Shown here piece after piece: positions 51,317 through 60,185 of a stretch of 64,000 bases of DNA. A program made the position numbers and the translations under genes. This DNA is from an uncultured Collinsella sp. (GTDB lineage Bacteria > Actinomycetota > Coriobacteriia > Coriobacteriales > Coriobacteriaceae), in assembly GCA_902494345.1 (NCBI GenBank), contig CABUSV010000006.1:1-64000 (forward strand). Direction: 5' to 3'. Under the pieces are notes generated by a model. It saw nothing but the letters and a program-made list of their open reading frames with translations, was not told the DNA's origin and did not search any database. The stretch's first letter is position 1, and each line of letters starts with the position of its first letter.

Positions 51317-52696
51317 ATGAACACCGAGAAAATTGCGCGCATCGTCGGCGATCAGCGCACCTACTTTAAGACGCACGCTACGTTTGATGTCGATGCTCGA
51401 CGTCGCGCGCTCGTGAGTTTACGCGATACAGTACGGGCGCACGAGGCCGATATTGCCCATGCGCTCAAGACCGATTTGGGAAAGTCGCATGACGAGGCCT
51501 ATATGTGCGAGATCGGCACGTCGCTTTCCGAGATTCGTCATCAGATTGCGCATGTGGCTCGATGGAGTCGTCCGCGCCTGCGTCCGTGTGACCTCGCTAA
51601 CGCCGTGAGTGTGTGCAAAACGCAAGCCGTGCCCTATGGCGTCACACTCATCATGGCTCCGTGGAACTACCCGTTTTTGCTAACACTCGAGCCGCTCGCC
51701 GGCGCCCTTGCCGCGGGCAATATCGTGGTCATCAAGCCGAGTGCCTATGCTCCGGCATCGAGCGCGGTGCTCAAGCAAATCTGTGAAGAGGCATTTGATC
51801 CGTGCCTGGTGACGGTCGTCGAGGGCGGGCGCGCCGAAAACGAAGCGCTGCTCGATGAGTGCTGGGACAAGATCTTCTTTACCGGTAGCGTTCCAGTCGG
51901 CAAACTCGTCATGGAGCACGCAAGTAAAAACCTTACGCCCGTGACGCTCGAGCTGGGCGGAAAGAGCCCCTGCATCGTGGATGCAACGGCAAACTTGAAG
52001 GTTGCGGCACGGCGTATCGCCTTTGGTAAATGGCTCAACGTGGGGCAGACCTGCGTGGCGCCCGACTACCTGCTGGTCGATACGCGCGTGCACGACGAGC
52101 TGCTGGGCCTCATCAAGGAGGAGGTCAGTCGTATGTTTGGCGAGCATCCGCTCGATAACGAGGACTACGGGCATATCGTCAATGCTAAGCATTTTGCGCG
52201 CGTGCGCGGGCTGATCGATCCCGATAAGGTCGTGCTTGGAGGTGCCGCGCGCGAGGCTTCGCTCAAGATTGAGCCGACAATTTTGGACGGCGTGGCCCCC
52301 GATGACGCCGTGATGCAGGAGGAGATCTTCGGTCCCATCTTGCCGGTGCTGACGTTTGAGAGCCTAGACGAGGCCGAAGCGTTTATTACGGATCGTCCGA
52401 CGCCGCTGGCCCTGTATATCTTTAGCCAGGATCGTGCGGTTCAGCAGCGCTTTGTGCGCTACGTGCCCTTTGGCGGCGGCTGCGTCAACGACACCATCAT
52501 GCACTTGGCTACGAGCCATATGGGCTTTGGCGGCATGGGCGCGAGCGGTATGGGGCAGTACCATGGCCGCGAGAGCTTCGATACGTTTAGCCACAAGAAG
52601 AGCATCGTGAACAAGGCAACCTGGCTGGACGTGCCGTTTCGGTATGCGCCCTACGCAAGCTGGAAGCACAAATTCGTGCGCATGTTTGTGCATTAG
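51317..52696 (+). CDS. class-3-like aldehyde dehydrogenase
   Basis: 459 aa, typical of ALDH3. MAPWNYPFLLTLEPLAGALAAG, the glutamate motif LELGGKSP and the catalytic Cys in GQTCVAPDY are in place. Near the end, SHMGFGGMGASGMGQYHG fits ALDH3. It oxidises an aldehyde to an acid with NAD(P). AGGAGG precedes the ATG, 9 bp after the ADH stop. Confidence 0.94.
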   Translation: MNTEKIARIVGDQRTYFKTHATFDVDARRRALVSLRDTVRAHEADIAHALKTDLGKSHDEAYMCEIGTSLSEIRHQIAHVARWSRPRLRPCDLANAVSVCKTQAVPYGVTLIMAPWNYPFLLTLEPLAGALAAGNIVVIKPSAYAPASSAVLKQICEEAFDPCLVTVVEGGRAENEALLDECWDKIFFTGSVPVGKLVMEHASKNLTPVTLELGGKSPCIVDATANLKVAARRIAFGKWLNVGQTCVAPDYLLVDTRVHDELLGLIKEEVSRMFGEHPLDNEDYGHIVNAKHFARVRGLIDPDKVVLGGAAREASLKIEPTILDGVAPDDAVMQEEIFGPILPVLTFESLDEAEAFITDRPTPLALYIFSQDRAVQQRFVRYVPFGGGCVNDTIMHLATSHMGFGGMGASGMGQYHGRESFDTFSHKKSIVNKATWLDVPFRYAPYASWKHKFVRMFVH

Positions 52697-52704
52697 AAAA
52701 GGGC

Positions 52705-52744
52705 GCAGGTAATACGAACAAGTGTTCCTATTACCTGCATTTTG
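52705..52744 (+). terminator. terminator of the adh-aldh operon
   Basis: GCAGGTAATA/TATTACCTGC with an inner GAAC/GTTC pair and an ATTTTG tail. Confidence 0.85.
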
Positions 52745-52801
52745 CGTTAGACTACTGTTATGGAGCACGGATGGGCCAACTCCCTTTAGAAGGGATTTGG
52801 T

Positions 52802-52885
52802 ATGAACGTAAGCGATGTTATTTCGTTATTGGCGTTGTTGATTGCGGCTATCGAACTCGGTCTGTTTATCGGCCGAATGAAATAG
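52802..52885 (+). CDS. 27-aa hydrophobic peptide, holin-like/type I toxin-like
   Basis: AGAAGGGA lies 7 nt before ATG. The peptide MNVSDVISLLALLIAAIEL plus a basic end (GRMK) is one membrane helix. It resembles the small holin-like toxins annotated in Gram-positive genomes, and like them is followed directly by a GC-rich hairpin-forming stretch (GCCGCC to GGC, 52884-52912). No antisense RNA promoter could be shown. It may be a membrane-stress peptide or type I toxin. Confidence 0.45.
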   Translation: MNVSDVISLLALLIAAIELGLFIGRMK

Positions 52886-53120
52886 CCGCCCCCGCGTAAG
52901 CGAAGACGGCCACTTCTCACGATGAAAACGTGTATCGGAGTTGGCAAGACCCGCGGCAACGGGTGCCATCCGTGTTCTATCTTATCTGCAAGCGTTCTGT
53001 CGCGCAAGCGTTGAGGCAAACGATTGAAGGACGCAGACAGGATGTATTTGTGTCCGCACGGGCCCGTAGACTTCTCGGTAAGGTTAAACGCTGGTTTATC
53101 CGGCCGTTAGGGGAGTTGCT
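52886..53120. other. gene-poor stretch after the small peptide
   Basis: A hairpin GACCCG/CGGGT near 52950-52966 could end the peptide mRNA. An 88-codon open frame (52930-53196) overlaps the HIRAN gene start and has no ribosome site, so I leave it out. Nothing else is recognised. Confidence 0.3.
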
Positions 53121-53447
53121 ATGTACGAGCCTTCACGTGTTCTTCTGTCGTTTCACATCGCAGGATTTCAATATGCCGACGGCGCTTTGGTCCTAGGCGA
53201 TCTTAAAGCGGGCGATAAACTGACGCTGTGTGCCGAGCGCGATAATCCCCATGACCCCGAGGCAGTTGCGATCTACTATGGCAAGACCAAACTTGGCTAC
53301 GTTCCGGGAAACGAGGTTGGCCCACTGTCCTTGATGATGTATTACGGCCACGAGGACGTATTTGAGGCCCGCGTGCAACAGGTTGCCCCCGAGCGCAGCC
53401 CGTGGCATCAGGTGCGCGTTGGGCTCTATGTGGTGGATGCTCGCTAA
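53121..53447 (+). CDS. stand-alone HIRAN-domain protein
   Basis: 108 aa, nearly all one HIRAN domain (SFHIAGFQYADG, LTLCAERDNPHDPEAVAIYY, KLGYVPGNEV). HIRAN domains bind 3' DNA ends, mostly within larger helicases; isolated bacterial forms are of unclear role. GGGGAG precedes the ATG. It is followed by a 59-aa charged protein and a phosphoesterase, perhaps as an operon. Confidence 0.85.
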   Translation: MYEPSRVLLSFHIAGFQYADGALVLGDLKAGDKLTLCAERDNPHDPEAVAIYYGKTKLGYVPGNEVGPLSLMMYYGHEDVFEARVQQVAPERSPWHQVRVGLYVVDAR

Positions 53448-53465
53448 TCGGTATGGGAGACTGCC

Positions 53466-53645
53466 ATGTTTGATGACGATGACCTGTTCGATTTGACGGA
53501 TGATCCGTTTGAGTGGGATCTGCTGCTCGACGACGATGATCTGGAACAGGACCGTAAGAAACGGCGGGACAAGAAAACTTGGGGTGACGCTTCGAAAAAG
53601 CAAGACAAACGCCGCCGCGGCCTGTTCGGCGGGCTCTTTGGCTAA
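53466..53645 (+). CDS. 59-aa protein, acidic N-terminus and basic C-terminus
   Basis: GGGAG lies 5 nt before the ATG. The first half is Asp-rich (FDDDDLFDLTDD), the second Lys/Arg-rich (DRKKRRDKK, KKQDKRRRG), ending in GLFGGLFG. No family is recognised. It lies 18 bp after the HIRAN gene, so it is probably translated from the same mRNA. The charge split suits an intramolecular or partner contact. Confidence 0.55.
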   Translation: MFDDDDLFDLTDDPFEWDLLLDDDDLEQDRKKRRDKKTWGDASKKQDKRRRGLFGGLFG

Positions 53646-53711
53646 CCGCCGTATCGCTGTGTCTGTATACTTAGCACGAGTTTGACGCGTTGCGAAATGA
53701 GGGCATAGACG

Positions 53712-54257
53712 ATGATGTGGTTTACCGCCGACCTGCACCTGGGCGATACGAATATCTTGCACGACATGGATCGGCCGTTTGATTCGGTCGAGGAGATGAA
53801 CCGCAAGGTCATCGATGCCATCAATGAGTGCGTGGCTGCGGACGACCGCCTCTATATCTTGGGAGACTTTACGTATCGCTTGCCCATGGCGGAGGCGGTG
53901 CGCCTGCGCGAGCGTATCGAATGCAAGAATGTGACGCTCATCTGCGGTAACCATGACGGCGACTGGGAAGATCCCGACGCCCCGCAAATTTGGGAAGACG
54001 TGCGCGATTACCTGGAGGTTGCTCCCGGCTATGCCAAGGGCCATCGTCTGGTGATGAGCCATTACCCCATGCTCAGCTGGAATGGTAAGGCGCGTGGCGC
54101 CATCATGCTACACGGGCATATCCACAGCAGAGGAGACCGCACCAACGCACGCAACCGCGATCGCGAGCGCCCCATTTACCGCTACGATGTGGGCCTCGAC
54201 GCCAACGAGTACAAGCCCGTAAGCCGCGACCAGATTCTTAGCTTCTTTGGGCTATAG
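53712..54257 (+). CDS. calcineurin-like metallophosphoesterase
   Basis: 181 aa. Metal-binding motifs are DLHLGD, GDFTYR, GNHDGDW, SHYPML and GHIHSR. It resembles small bacterial phosphoesterases of unknown substrate. ATG 53712 has TGAGGG upstream. The next palindrome begins immediately after its stop. Confidence 0.9.
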   Translation: MMWFTADLHLGDTNILHDMDRPFDSVEEMNRKVIDAINECVAADDRLYILGDFTYRLPMAEAVRLRERIECKNVTLICGNHDGDWEDPDAPQIWEDVRDYLEVAPGYAKGHRLVMSHYPMLSWNGKARGAIMLHGHIHSRGDRTNARNRDRERPIYRYDVGLDANEYKPVSRDQILSFFGL

Positions 54258-54313
54258 GGCGCCAGAACCACCACAAAGGGGACACAGTGCGCCTTTGTGG
54301 TGGTTCTGGCGCC
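54258..54313. repeat. 56-bp palindrome with 22-bp arms, CCACCAC-AAAGG type
   Basis: GGCGCCAGAACCACCAC plus AAAGG at 54258-54279 is exactly complementary to 54292-54313. The core GGGGACA and AAAGG recall the AGGGACAG family, and the ACCACCAC arms recall 21553-21587. It starts at the base after the phosphoesterase stop. Confidence 0.85.
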
Positions 54314-54397
54314 GTTGCCATTATGGCGGCGCCTTTTTTGTCCGTGCGGCGCGGTAGAGTGTAGGCGGTTGAAATTTGCGTCCATCGAGGAGCTGCT

Positions 54398-56155
54398 ATG
54401 AATGAGATCAAGTGCCCGCATTGTGGCGAAGTCTTTAAGGTCGATGCATCCGGCTATGCGGATATCGTCAAGCAGGTGCGCGATGCCGAGTTTTCGCGCG
54501 ACTTGGATGAGCGTGTGAAGGCAGTCCAGCGCGAGGGCGAGCAGGCGCTGGAGCTTGAGCGCTCGCGTTCGACGGCTGCTTTGCAGGAGGCAGAGTCTCA
54601 GCGCAACGCTCAGCTCGTTGAGCAGAAGAACGCTGCGGCTCAGCAACTGGCACAAGAGGTTGCCAAGCGCGATGCTGAGCTTGCCGAGCTGCGCGCTAAG
54701 CTCGAGGGCGCTGCCGCAGAGCGCGAGAGTGCAAGCCAGCGCGCGGCGGTAGAGGCACGAGCCAATGCTCAAAAGGAAAATGCCGAACTCCAGCGTGAGA
54801 TTGATAGCCTGCGTGCGCAGCTTGGGCGCAAAGATGACGAAGCAAAGCTTGCCGAGTCGGCGGCGCGCAACGCTGCTCAAAACGATTTAGCTGCGCGCGA
54901 CGCTCAGATTGCTGAGCTGCAGGCCAGGCTCGCCGCGGCGGACAAAGCCCAGGAGATGGCGCTTGCCGCTGCCGCGGCAGAGTCGCAGCGTGAGCTCGAT
55001 GCCGCTCGCAGCGAGGCCGAGCGCGCGCTTACTGACTATCGCGCGAAGGCGCAGGAGAAGTTTTCCGCCGCAAAGGCTCAGTCCGAGCAAGAGGCCGAGG
55101 GCCTGCGTGCCCAGCTGCGCGAGCAGGAACTGATGGCAAAAATGAACCTGTCAGAGGCGGTCGCCGCGGCGGAGCGAGAGCGCGATGAGGCACGTGCCAA
55201 ACTGACGAGCGAGCTGGCTGTGCGCGATTCTCGCGAGGAACAGGCCAAGGCGGCACACGAGCTCGAGCTTGCGCAGGCCAAGCGTGCGAGCGATGACCTG
55301 ATTCGCTACAAGGATGAAGAGATCGAGCGCCTTAAGGACATGAAGGTCCGCCTGTCCACCAAGATGGTGGGCGAGTCGCTTGAGCAGCACTGCGAGACCG
55401 AGTTTAACCGTCTGCGCATGACGGCGTTTCCTAACGCGTACTTCGAGAAGGATAACGATGCGTCCGAGGGCACCAAGGGCGACTTTATCTTCCGCGAGTG
55501 CGACGCAAGCGGTAACGAGGTCATTTCGATTATGTTCGAGATGAAAAACGAGAACGACGAGACCGCGACCAAGCACAAAAACGAGGATTTCTTTAAGAAA
55601 CTCGATCACGATCGTCGCCAGAAAGGCTGTGAGTACGCGGTGCTCTGCACACTGCTCGAGCCCGAAAGCGAGCTCTATAACGCAGGGATAGTCGACGTGA
55701 GTTACCGCTATGAGAAGATGTACGTGATCCGCCCGCAGTTCTTCATTCCCATGATCACGCTGCTGCGCAACGCCGCCATGGGTTCGCTGCGCTATAAGCA
55801 GGAGCTGGCGGAGTACAAGCAACAGAACATCGACGTCACGAACTTCGAGGCCAAGATGGAGAAGTTCAAGAACGACTTCGGCCGCAACTATGAGCTTGCG
55901 AGCCGTAAGTTCCAGACGGCGATCGAGGAGATTGACAAGACGATTAGCCATCTGCAGAAAACCAAGGAGGCATTGCTGTCCTCCGAGAACAATTTACGTC
56001 TAGCCAACAAGAAGGCCGACGATCTTACCATTCGCAAGCTCACCTGGGGCAACAAGACCATGAAGGCGGCGTTTGACGAGGCGCGCGGGGCTGCGACAGG
56101 GGCAAACGATGAGCCCGCCGAGGCGGATTCGTATGAGGTCGAGGATACCGAGTAG
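54398..56155 (+). CDS. DUF2130 protein with zinc ribbon and coiled coil
   Basis: 585 aa. Residues 1-12 contain CPHCGE. Residues ~25-300 are a long Ala/Glu/Arg-rich coiled coil. The C-terminal ~250 aa are the DUF2130 domain ([42 protein letters not shown]). The Asp/Glu-x-Lys arrangement recalls RmuC-type PD-(D/E)xK nucleases, but this is inference. A role in DNA handling or defence is possible. Confidence 0.85.
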   Translation: MNEIKCPHCGEVFKVDASGYADIVKQVRDAEFSRDLDERVKAVQREGEQALELERSRSTAALQEAESQRNAQLVEQKNAAAQQLAQEVAKRDAELAELRAKLEGAAAERESASQRAAVEARANAQKENAELQREIDSLRAQLGRKDDEAKLAESAARNAAQNDLAARDAQIAELQARLAAADKAQEMALAAAAAESQRELDAARSEAERALTDYRAKAQEKFSAAKAQSEQEAEGLRAQLREQELMAKMNLSEAVAAAERERDEARAKLTSELAVRDSREEQAKAAHELELAQAKRASDDLIRYKDEEIERLKDMKVRLSTKMVGESLEQHCETEFNRLRMTAFPNAYFEKDNDASEGTKGDFIFRECDASGNEVISIMFEMKNENDETATKHKNEDFFKKLDHDRRQKGCEYAVLCTLLEPESELYNAGIVDVSYRYEKMYVIRPQFFIPMITLLRNAAMGSLRYKQELAEYKQQNIDVTNFEAKMEKFKNDFGRNYELASRKFQTAIEEIDKTISHLQKTKEALLSSENNLRLANKKADDLTIRKLTWGNKTMKAAFDEARGAATGANDEPAEADSYEVEDTE

Positions 56156-56175
56156 GGGATAGCGTATCGCGCAAA

Positions 56176-56213
56176 AAGCGGGGCCGCTGGCGATGTTGCC
56201 AGCGACCCCGCTT
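56176..56213. terminator. bidirectional terminator
   Basis: AAGCGGGGCCGCTGGC pairs with GCCAGCGACCCCGCTT with one mismatch, between convergent genes. Confidence 0.85.
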
Positions 56214-56235
56214 CGTTTCGTTCCAGTATGTTCGG

Positions 56236-58917
56236 CTAGTCCTCGAGCAGGTCTTCGATAAAGCCGACGCGGTAGTTTTTGAAGATGACCTCGCCACCGT
56301 CTTGCGTGGCGTCCAGATCGACATCGCCCATGATGCCAAAATCGTGGTCGCCATCCTCGTCGGCAAAGATCTGGTGCACGTGCCATACGTGCGCGGTCTT
56401 CTCGCCGGACTCGTCAATGGAAAACATCGCGGCGCTGCGGGCATCTCCGTCGGTGAGGATCTCCTCGTGCTGCTCATGGTAGGCATCGAGCGCCTTTTGC
56501 CAGCGGATTTCGCTCATGCCCCAGTCGTCGTCGAGCTCGCCCAGGTCGCGAACGTGCTCGCGAGCGGCAAGGGTCACGCGGCGGAAGAGCGCGTTGCGCA
56601 CCAACAGCGTGCAGCCGCGGCGGTCCGCCACGACCTCGTCGATGCCCTGCGGCGGCGCGGCGTCGAGGGCTGCCGGGTTGCCGGCGTTCTCCCACTCGTC
56701 CACCAGGCTCGAGTCCACCGAGCGCACCACAAAGCCCAGCCACGAGATAATGTCGCGCAGGCGCTCGTCGCGCTTCTCGATGGGCACGGTGCGGTCGAGT
56801 GAACGGTAGGCCTCGGCTAGGTAGCGCAGCAGAATGCCCTCGGAGCGGGCGATGCCGAGCTTTTGAATGTAGCCCTTAAAATCGCTCGCGCTTTCCAGCA
56901 TATCGCGCAGGACGCTCTTGGGAGAGAGCTGATAGTCGTTTGCCCAGGGCACTTCCTGGCAGTACTTGTCAAAGGCGGCGTCGAGCAAATCCTCGAGCGG
57001 CTTTTCGTACGTGACGTCTTGAATGCGCTCCAAGCGCTCCTCATACTCGACGCCGTCAGCCTTCATTTCGGCCATCGCGCGGTCGCGCGCAGCGCGCTCC
57101 TGTGCGCGCAGCACCTGCTTGGGGTCCTCGAGCGTTGCCTCGACCATCGAGATCAGATCCATGGTATAGGTCTCGCTCTCGGGATCGAGCAGCTCCAACG
57201 CGGCAAGCAAGAACGGCGAGAGCGGCTGATCGAGCGCAAAGTCCTCGGGCAGATCGACCGTCAGTGCATAGTCAATGTCTGGTGCGGCGTCAGTCGGGGC
57301 GTCGGGTGCGGGCGGCACCTCGGTGCGAACGACGACGCCGGAATCGATGAGTGTGGCGAAGATTTCATCGGCGCGAACCTCGAGCTTGGCCTTTTCCTCG
57401 GGGGTCTGCAGGCTCGTCTCGATGAGGTCGTGTACGCGGGCACGGGCGTCGCCGCCCTGCTCGACCACGCTAATCACCATGGAGTGCGTGATGCGCAGGC
57501 GCGGCTTGAGCGTCTCGGGTTGAGTCTCAATCAGGCGCTCAAAGGTCTGCTTGTTCCAGGTGACAAAGCCCTCGGGGGCCTTCTTCTTTTTAATCTTGCG
57601 GAGCTTCTTGGGGTCGTCACCCGCCTTGGCCATGAGCTTGGCGTTCTCGATCTCGTGCTCCGGGGCCTCGGCGATGACCATGCCCTCGGTATCGAAGCCC
57701 GAACGGCCGGCGCGACCGGCAATCTGATGGAACTCGCGGGCGCGCAGACGACGCATCTTGTAGCCATCGAACTTGGTGAGTGCGGTGAGGACCACGGTGT
57801 GGATGGGTACGTTGATGCCGACGCCGAGCGTATCGGTGCCGCAGATGACAGGCAGCAGGCCCTGCTGCGCCAAGCGCTCGACCAGCAGACGATAGCGCGG
57901 CAGCATACCGGCGTGGTGCACGCCGACGCCGCAGCCAAGCAAGCGCTTGAGGATCTTGCCAAAGGCCGTCGAGAAGCTCGTGCCTTTGGCGGCTTCCTTA
58001 ATGGCCTCGCGCTGCTCCTTGCTGGCGATGCCAAAATTGGCGAGCGACTGTGCCGTCGCAAGGGCGGCATCCTGGCTAAAGTGCACGATATAGAGCGGGG
58101 CCTCGCCGCGGCGCATGGCGAGCTCGACCGTGCCCTCGAGCGAGGTCGTCACGTAGTCGTAGCTCAGCGGCACGGGGCGTGGGGCGTCGACAACCAAGTC
58201 GCAAGCAGCGCCGGTGTGTTCCTCGAGTGAGGCGGCGATGGCGGTGACATCGCCGAGCGTGGCGCTCATGAGCATAAACTGCGTGTGGGGCAGGGTGAGC
58301 AGCGGCACCTGCCAGGCCCAGCCGCGGTCGGGGTCGGCAAAGTAGTGGAACTCGTCCATGGCCACGCAGCCCACGTTGGCGCCCTCGCCCTCGCGCAGTG
58401 CATCGTTGGCAAGGATTTCGGCCGTGCAGCAGATGACGGGCGCCTTGGTATTGATATGCGTATCGCCGGTGATCATGCCGACGTTATCGCGGCCGAGTAC
58501 CTGCACCAGATCGAAGAACTTTTCGCTGACCAAGGCCTTGATAGGGGCCGTGTAATAGCAACGCTTGCCCTGTGCCATGCCCATAAAGAGCATGCCCAGC
58601 GCGACGAGCGATTTACCCGATCCGGTCGGTGTGCCTAAAATGATGTGATCGCCGGCAGCCAGGTCCATGAGGGCCTCTTCTTGGTGATCCCACAGCTCAA
58701 TGCCGCGATCGCTTGTCCATTCAAAGAAGCGTTCGAAGGCTTGATCGGGCGTGAGCCATGGTTCGGGCTCACTGCCGTCCTCGGGCTCCCACCAGGTGGG
58801 GGAGAGCGCGCCGAGCGAGCCGAACTCTGCCTCGGTTCCCGTGCCGCCCGAGAATGAGCTGGCGGCCCCGGCGCCGGAGACGGTGCTGGTGGCGGTATCT
58901 GTCGTGGTCTGTGCCAT
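56236..58917 (-). CDS. Ski2/Mtr4-like DExH helicase (HelY type)
   Basis: 893 aa. Motif I is GTPTGSGKSLVALG, motif II DEFH (MDEFHYF), motif III MSATLG, and motif VI QIAGRAGRSG. The C-terminal ~350 aa are unlike the core and probably include a DSHCT-like region. It likely unwinds structured RNA. ATG 58917 has GAGAAAG upstream; the frame extends further without a site. Confidence 0.9.
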   Translation of the reverse strand: MAQTTTDTATSTVSGAGAASSFSGGTGTEAEFGSLGALSPTWWEPEDGSEPEPWLTPDQAFERFFEWTSDRGIELWDHQEEALMDLAAGDHIILGTPTGSGKSLVALGMLFMGMAQGKRCYYTAPIKALVSEKFFDLVQVLGRDNVGMITGDTHINTKAPVICCTAEILANDALREGEGANVGCVAMDEFHYFADPDRGWAWQVPLLTLPHTQFMLMSATLGDVTAIAASLEEHTGAACDLVVDAPRPVPLSYDYVTTSLEGTVELAMRRGEAPLYIVHFSQDAALATAQSLANFGIASKEQREAIKEAAKGTSFSTAFGKILKRLLGCGVGVHHAGMLPRYRLLVERLAQQGLLPVICGTDTLGVGINVPIHTVVLTALTKFDGYKMRRLRAREFHQIAGRAGRSGFDTEGMVIAEAPEHEIENAKLMAKAGDDPKKLRKIKKKKAPEGFVTWNKQTFERLIETQPETLKPRLRITHSMVISVVEQGGDARARVHDLIETSLQTPEEKAKLEVRADEIFATLIDSGVVVRTEVPPAPDAPTDAAPDIDYALTVDLPEDFALDQPLSPFLLAALELLDPESETYTMDLISMVEATLEDPKQVLRAQERAARDRAMAEMKADGVEYEERLERIQDVTYEKPLEDLLDAAFDKYCQEVPWANDYQLSPKSVLRDMLESASDFKGYIQKLGIARSEGILLRYLAEAYRSLDRTVPIEKRDERLRDIISWLGFVVRSVDSSLVDEWENAGNPAALDAAPPQGIDEVVADRRGCTLLVRNALFRRVTLAAREHVRDLGELDDDWGMSEIRWQKALDAYHEQHEEILTDGDARSAAMFSIDESGEKTAHVWHVHQIFADEDGDHDFGIMGDVDLDATQDGGEVIFKNYRVGFIEDLLED

Positions 58918-59038
58918 GTGGTTGCTTTCTCTCGCGATTGTCCGCCAACTATTATGGCGTAGCGGCGGCGCGGGGTGCCAGCGCGCGAGAAAATGCAGGA
59001 AATGGGCGTTCTGCCCAGCCGTTTGGTGCAGTTGTCGG

Positions 59039-59161
59039 CTAAGTGAGTAGACTTTTTGCGATGTCGCGAGCACATGGCTTTTGCGCAAGGGCTCTATCTG
59101 CGGTTTTAGTTTTCGTTATGCGGGTTGTGCTTGGCTATTGCAAAAAAGTCTACTCACTTAG
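59039..59161 (+). repeat. ~122-bp inverted-end element, copy C
   Basis: The ends are identical to copy B (CTAAGTGAGTAGACTTTT, and the complement at 59144-59161). The interior is more diverged but keeps TTTTGCGCAAG and TGTGCTTGG at matching places. It lies between the helicase gene start and trmB, not beside a stop codon on its own strand. Confidence 0.88.
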
Positions 59162-59226
59162 GCTTGAGGGTCGTTCGCCGGCGCCTATTCGCGCTTGTTT
59201 GCCGACACCGCGACCATCAGAGGTCC

Positions 59227-60066
59227 CTAGGACTCTTGCGGCAGGCGCTTCTTGCCTTTGCGGGCGCGGTTTCTAAAGTTCTCGACGGCCTCTTCCATGC
59301 CCAGAGGTACATAGGTGAGCTCATCGAGGTTGTCGGGCAGGTAACAGGCAAGGCTTTGCTCCTGCGCGCGGCCTGCTGCGAGCTGTTCATCGCTGGGCTG
59401 CGCACCGGGCGTGGCACAAATGCCATAGACGGCGGCACCCATCTCGCGCGTGCGGCATTCATATTCGGTCTCGGGATGCTCGGGATGGTCGCGACGAACG
59501 TCGTCGCTTACCCAAAGCGTGTCGTAGCCGGCCGCGGCAAACTGCCCCAGGGCGTAGTCGCGCAATGGCTTGCTGTCGGTTCGCAGTGTGACGGTGGCGC
59601 CGACTGCAAAGAGCGGGCGGTAGAGCATCAGATGGTCGACATGGACGAGGCGCTTTTTGGCGTACTTGGCCTTGGGCTGCGGCGTGGGAAAGTTAATGGT
59701 GATGGCATCGAGCTCGCCTGCGGCAAATAGCTGTGGCAGCGATGCCGCGCCTCGGGGCAGCACAAGCGCATTGGGCAGCTCCTGCTCGCAGATTTTCTGC
59801 GCGGCATAGGCGATGCAGATGGGCTCCTGGTCCATACCGATAAAGAGGGTGTTTGGCTCGTGGGCCGCGCGCTCTACAAGGTACGTTCCCTTGCCGCAGC
59901 CAAGATCCAGGTGAAGGTGTTCGAATGGCTTGCTGCCAACTGGCGCACAGGCTTCACGCCAATCTCCGGCATAGGCCTCGGGGTTCGTCTCAATCGCATC
60001 GGCGTAGCGCTCCAGGCGCTCCTCGAGCACAAAGTTCTTAGGCGTGCGAACGTGGACGGCTCCCAT
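59227..60066 (-). CDS. trmB: tRNA (guanine-N7)-methyltransferase
   Basis: 279 aa. The SAM site is LDLGCGKGTYL. The family signature NFxDPWPK appears as NFPTPQPKAKYAKKRLVH, so the usual Asp-Pro-Trp is altered. It places m7G at position 46 of tRNA. The ~60-aa extended C-terminus ends in a basic patch (RNRARKGKKRL). ATG 60066 follows AAGGAG. Confidence 0.9.
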   Translation of the reverse strand: MGAVHVRTPKNFVLEERLERYADAIETNPEAYAGDWREACAPVGSKPFEHLHLDLGCGKGTYLVERAAHEPNTLFIGMDQEPICIAYAAQKICEQELPNALVLPRGAASLPQLFAAGELDAITINFPTPQPKAKYAKKRLVHVDHLMLYRPLFAVGATVTLRTDSKPLRDYALGQFAAAGYDTLWVSDDVRRDHPEHPETEYECRTREMGAAVYGICATPGAQPSDEQLAAGRAQEQSLACYLPDNLDELTYVPLGMEEAVENFRNRARKGKKRLPQES

Positions 60067-60185
60067 GAGGCTCCTTGGTCATAAGTATGGAACGTATAGC
60101 TGCGCGTTCCGTCAATGGGTTGAAAAAGGGGTGGGCATAGTTTGCCCGAAAGACGTGGTGCGGCTCGACGGCGAGTCGTCGATGC

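Noticed and set aside
52930..53196. 88-codon open frame before the HIRAN gene
   Set aside because: No ribosome site, and it runs into the HIRAN gene in another frame.
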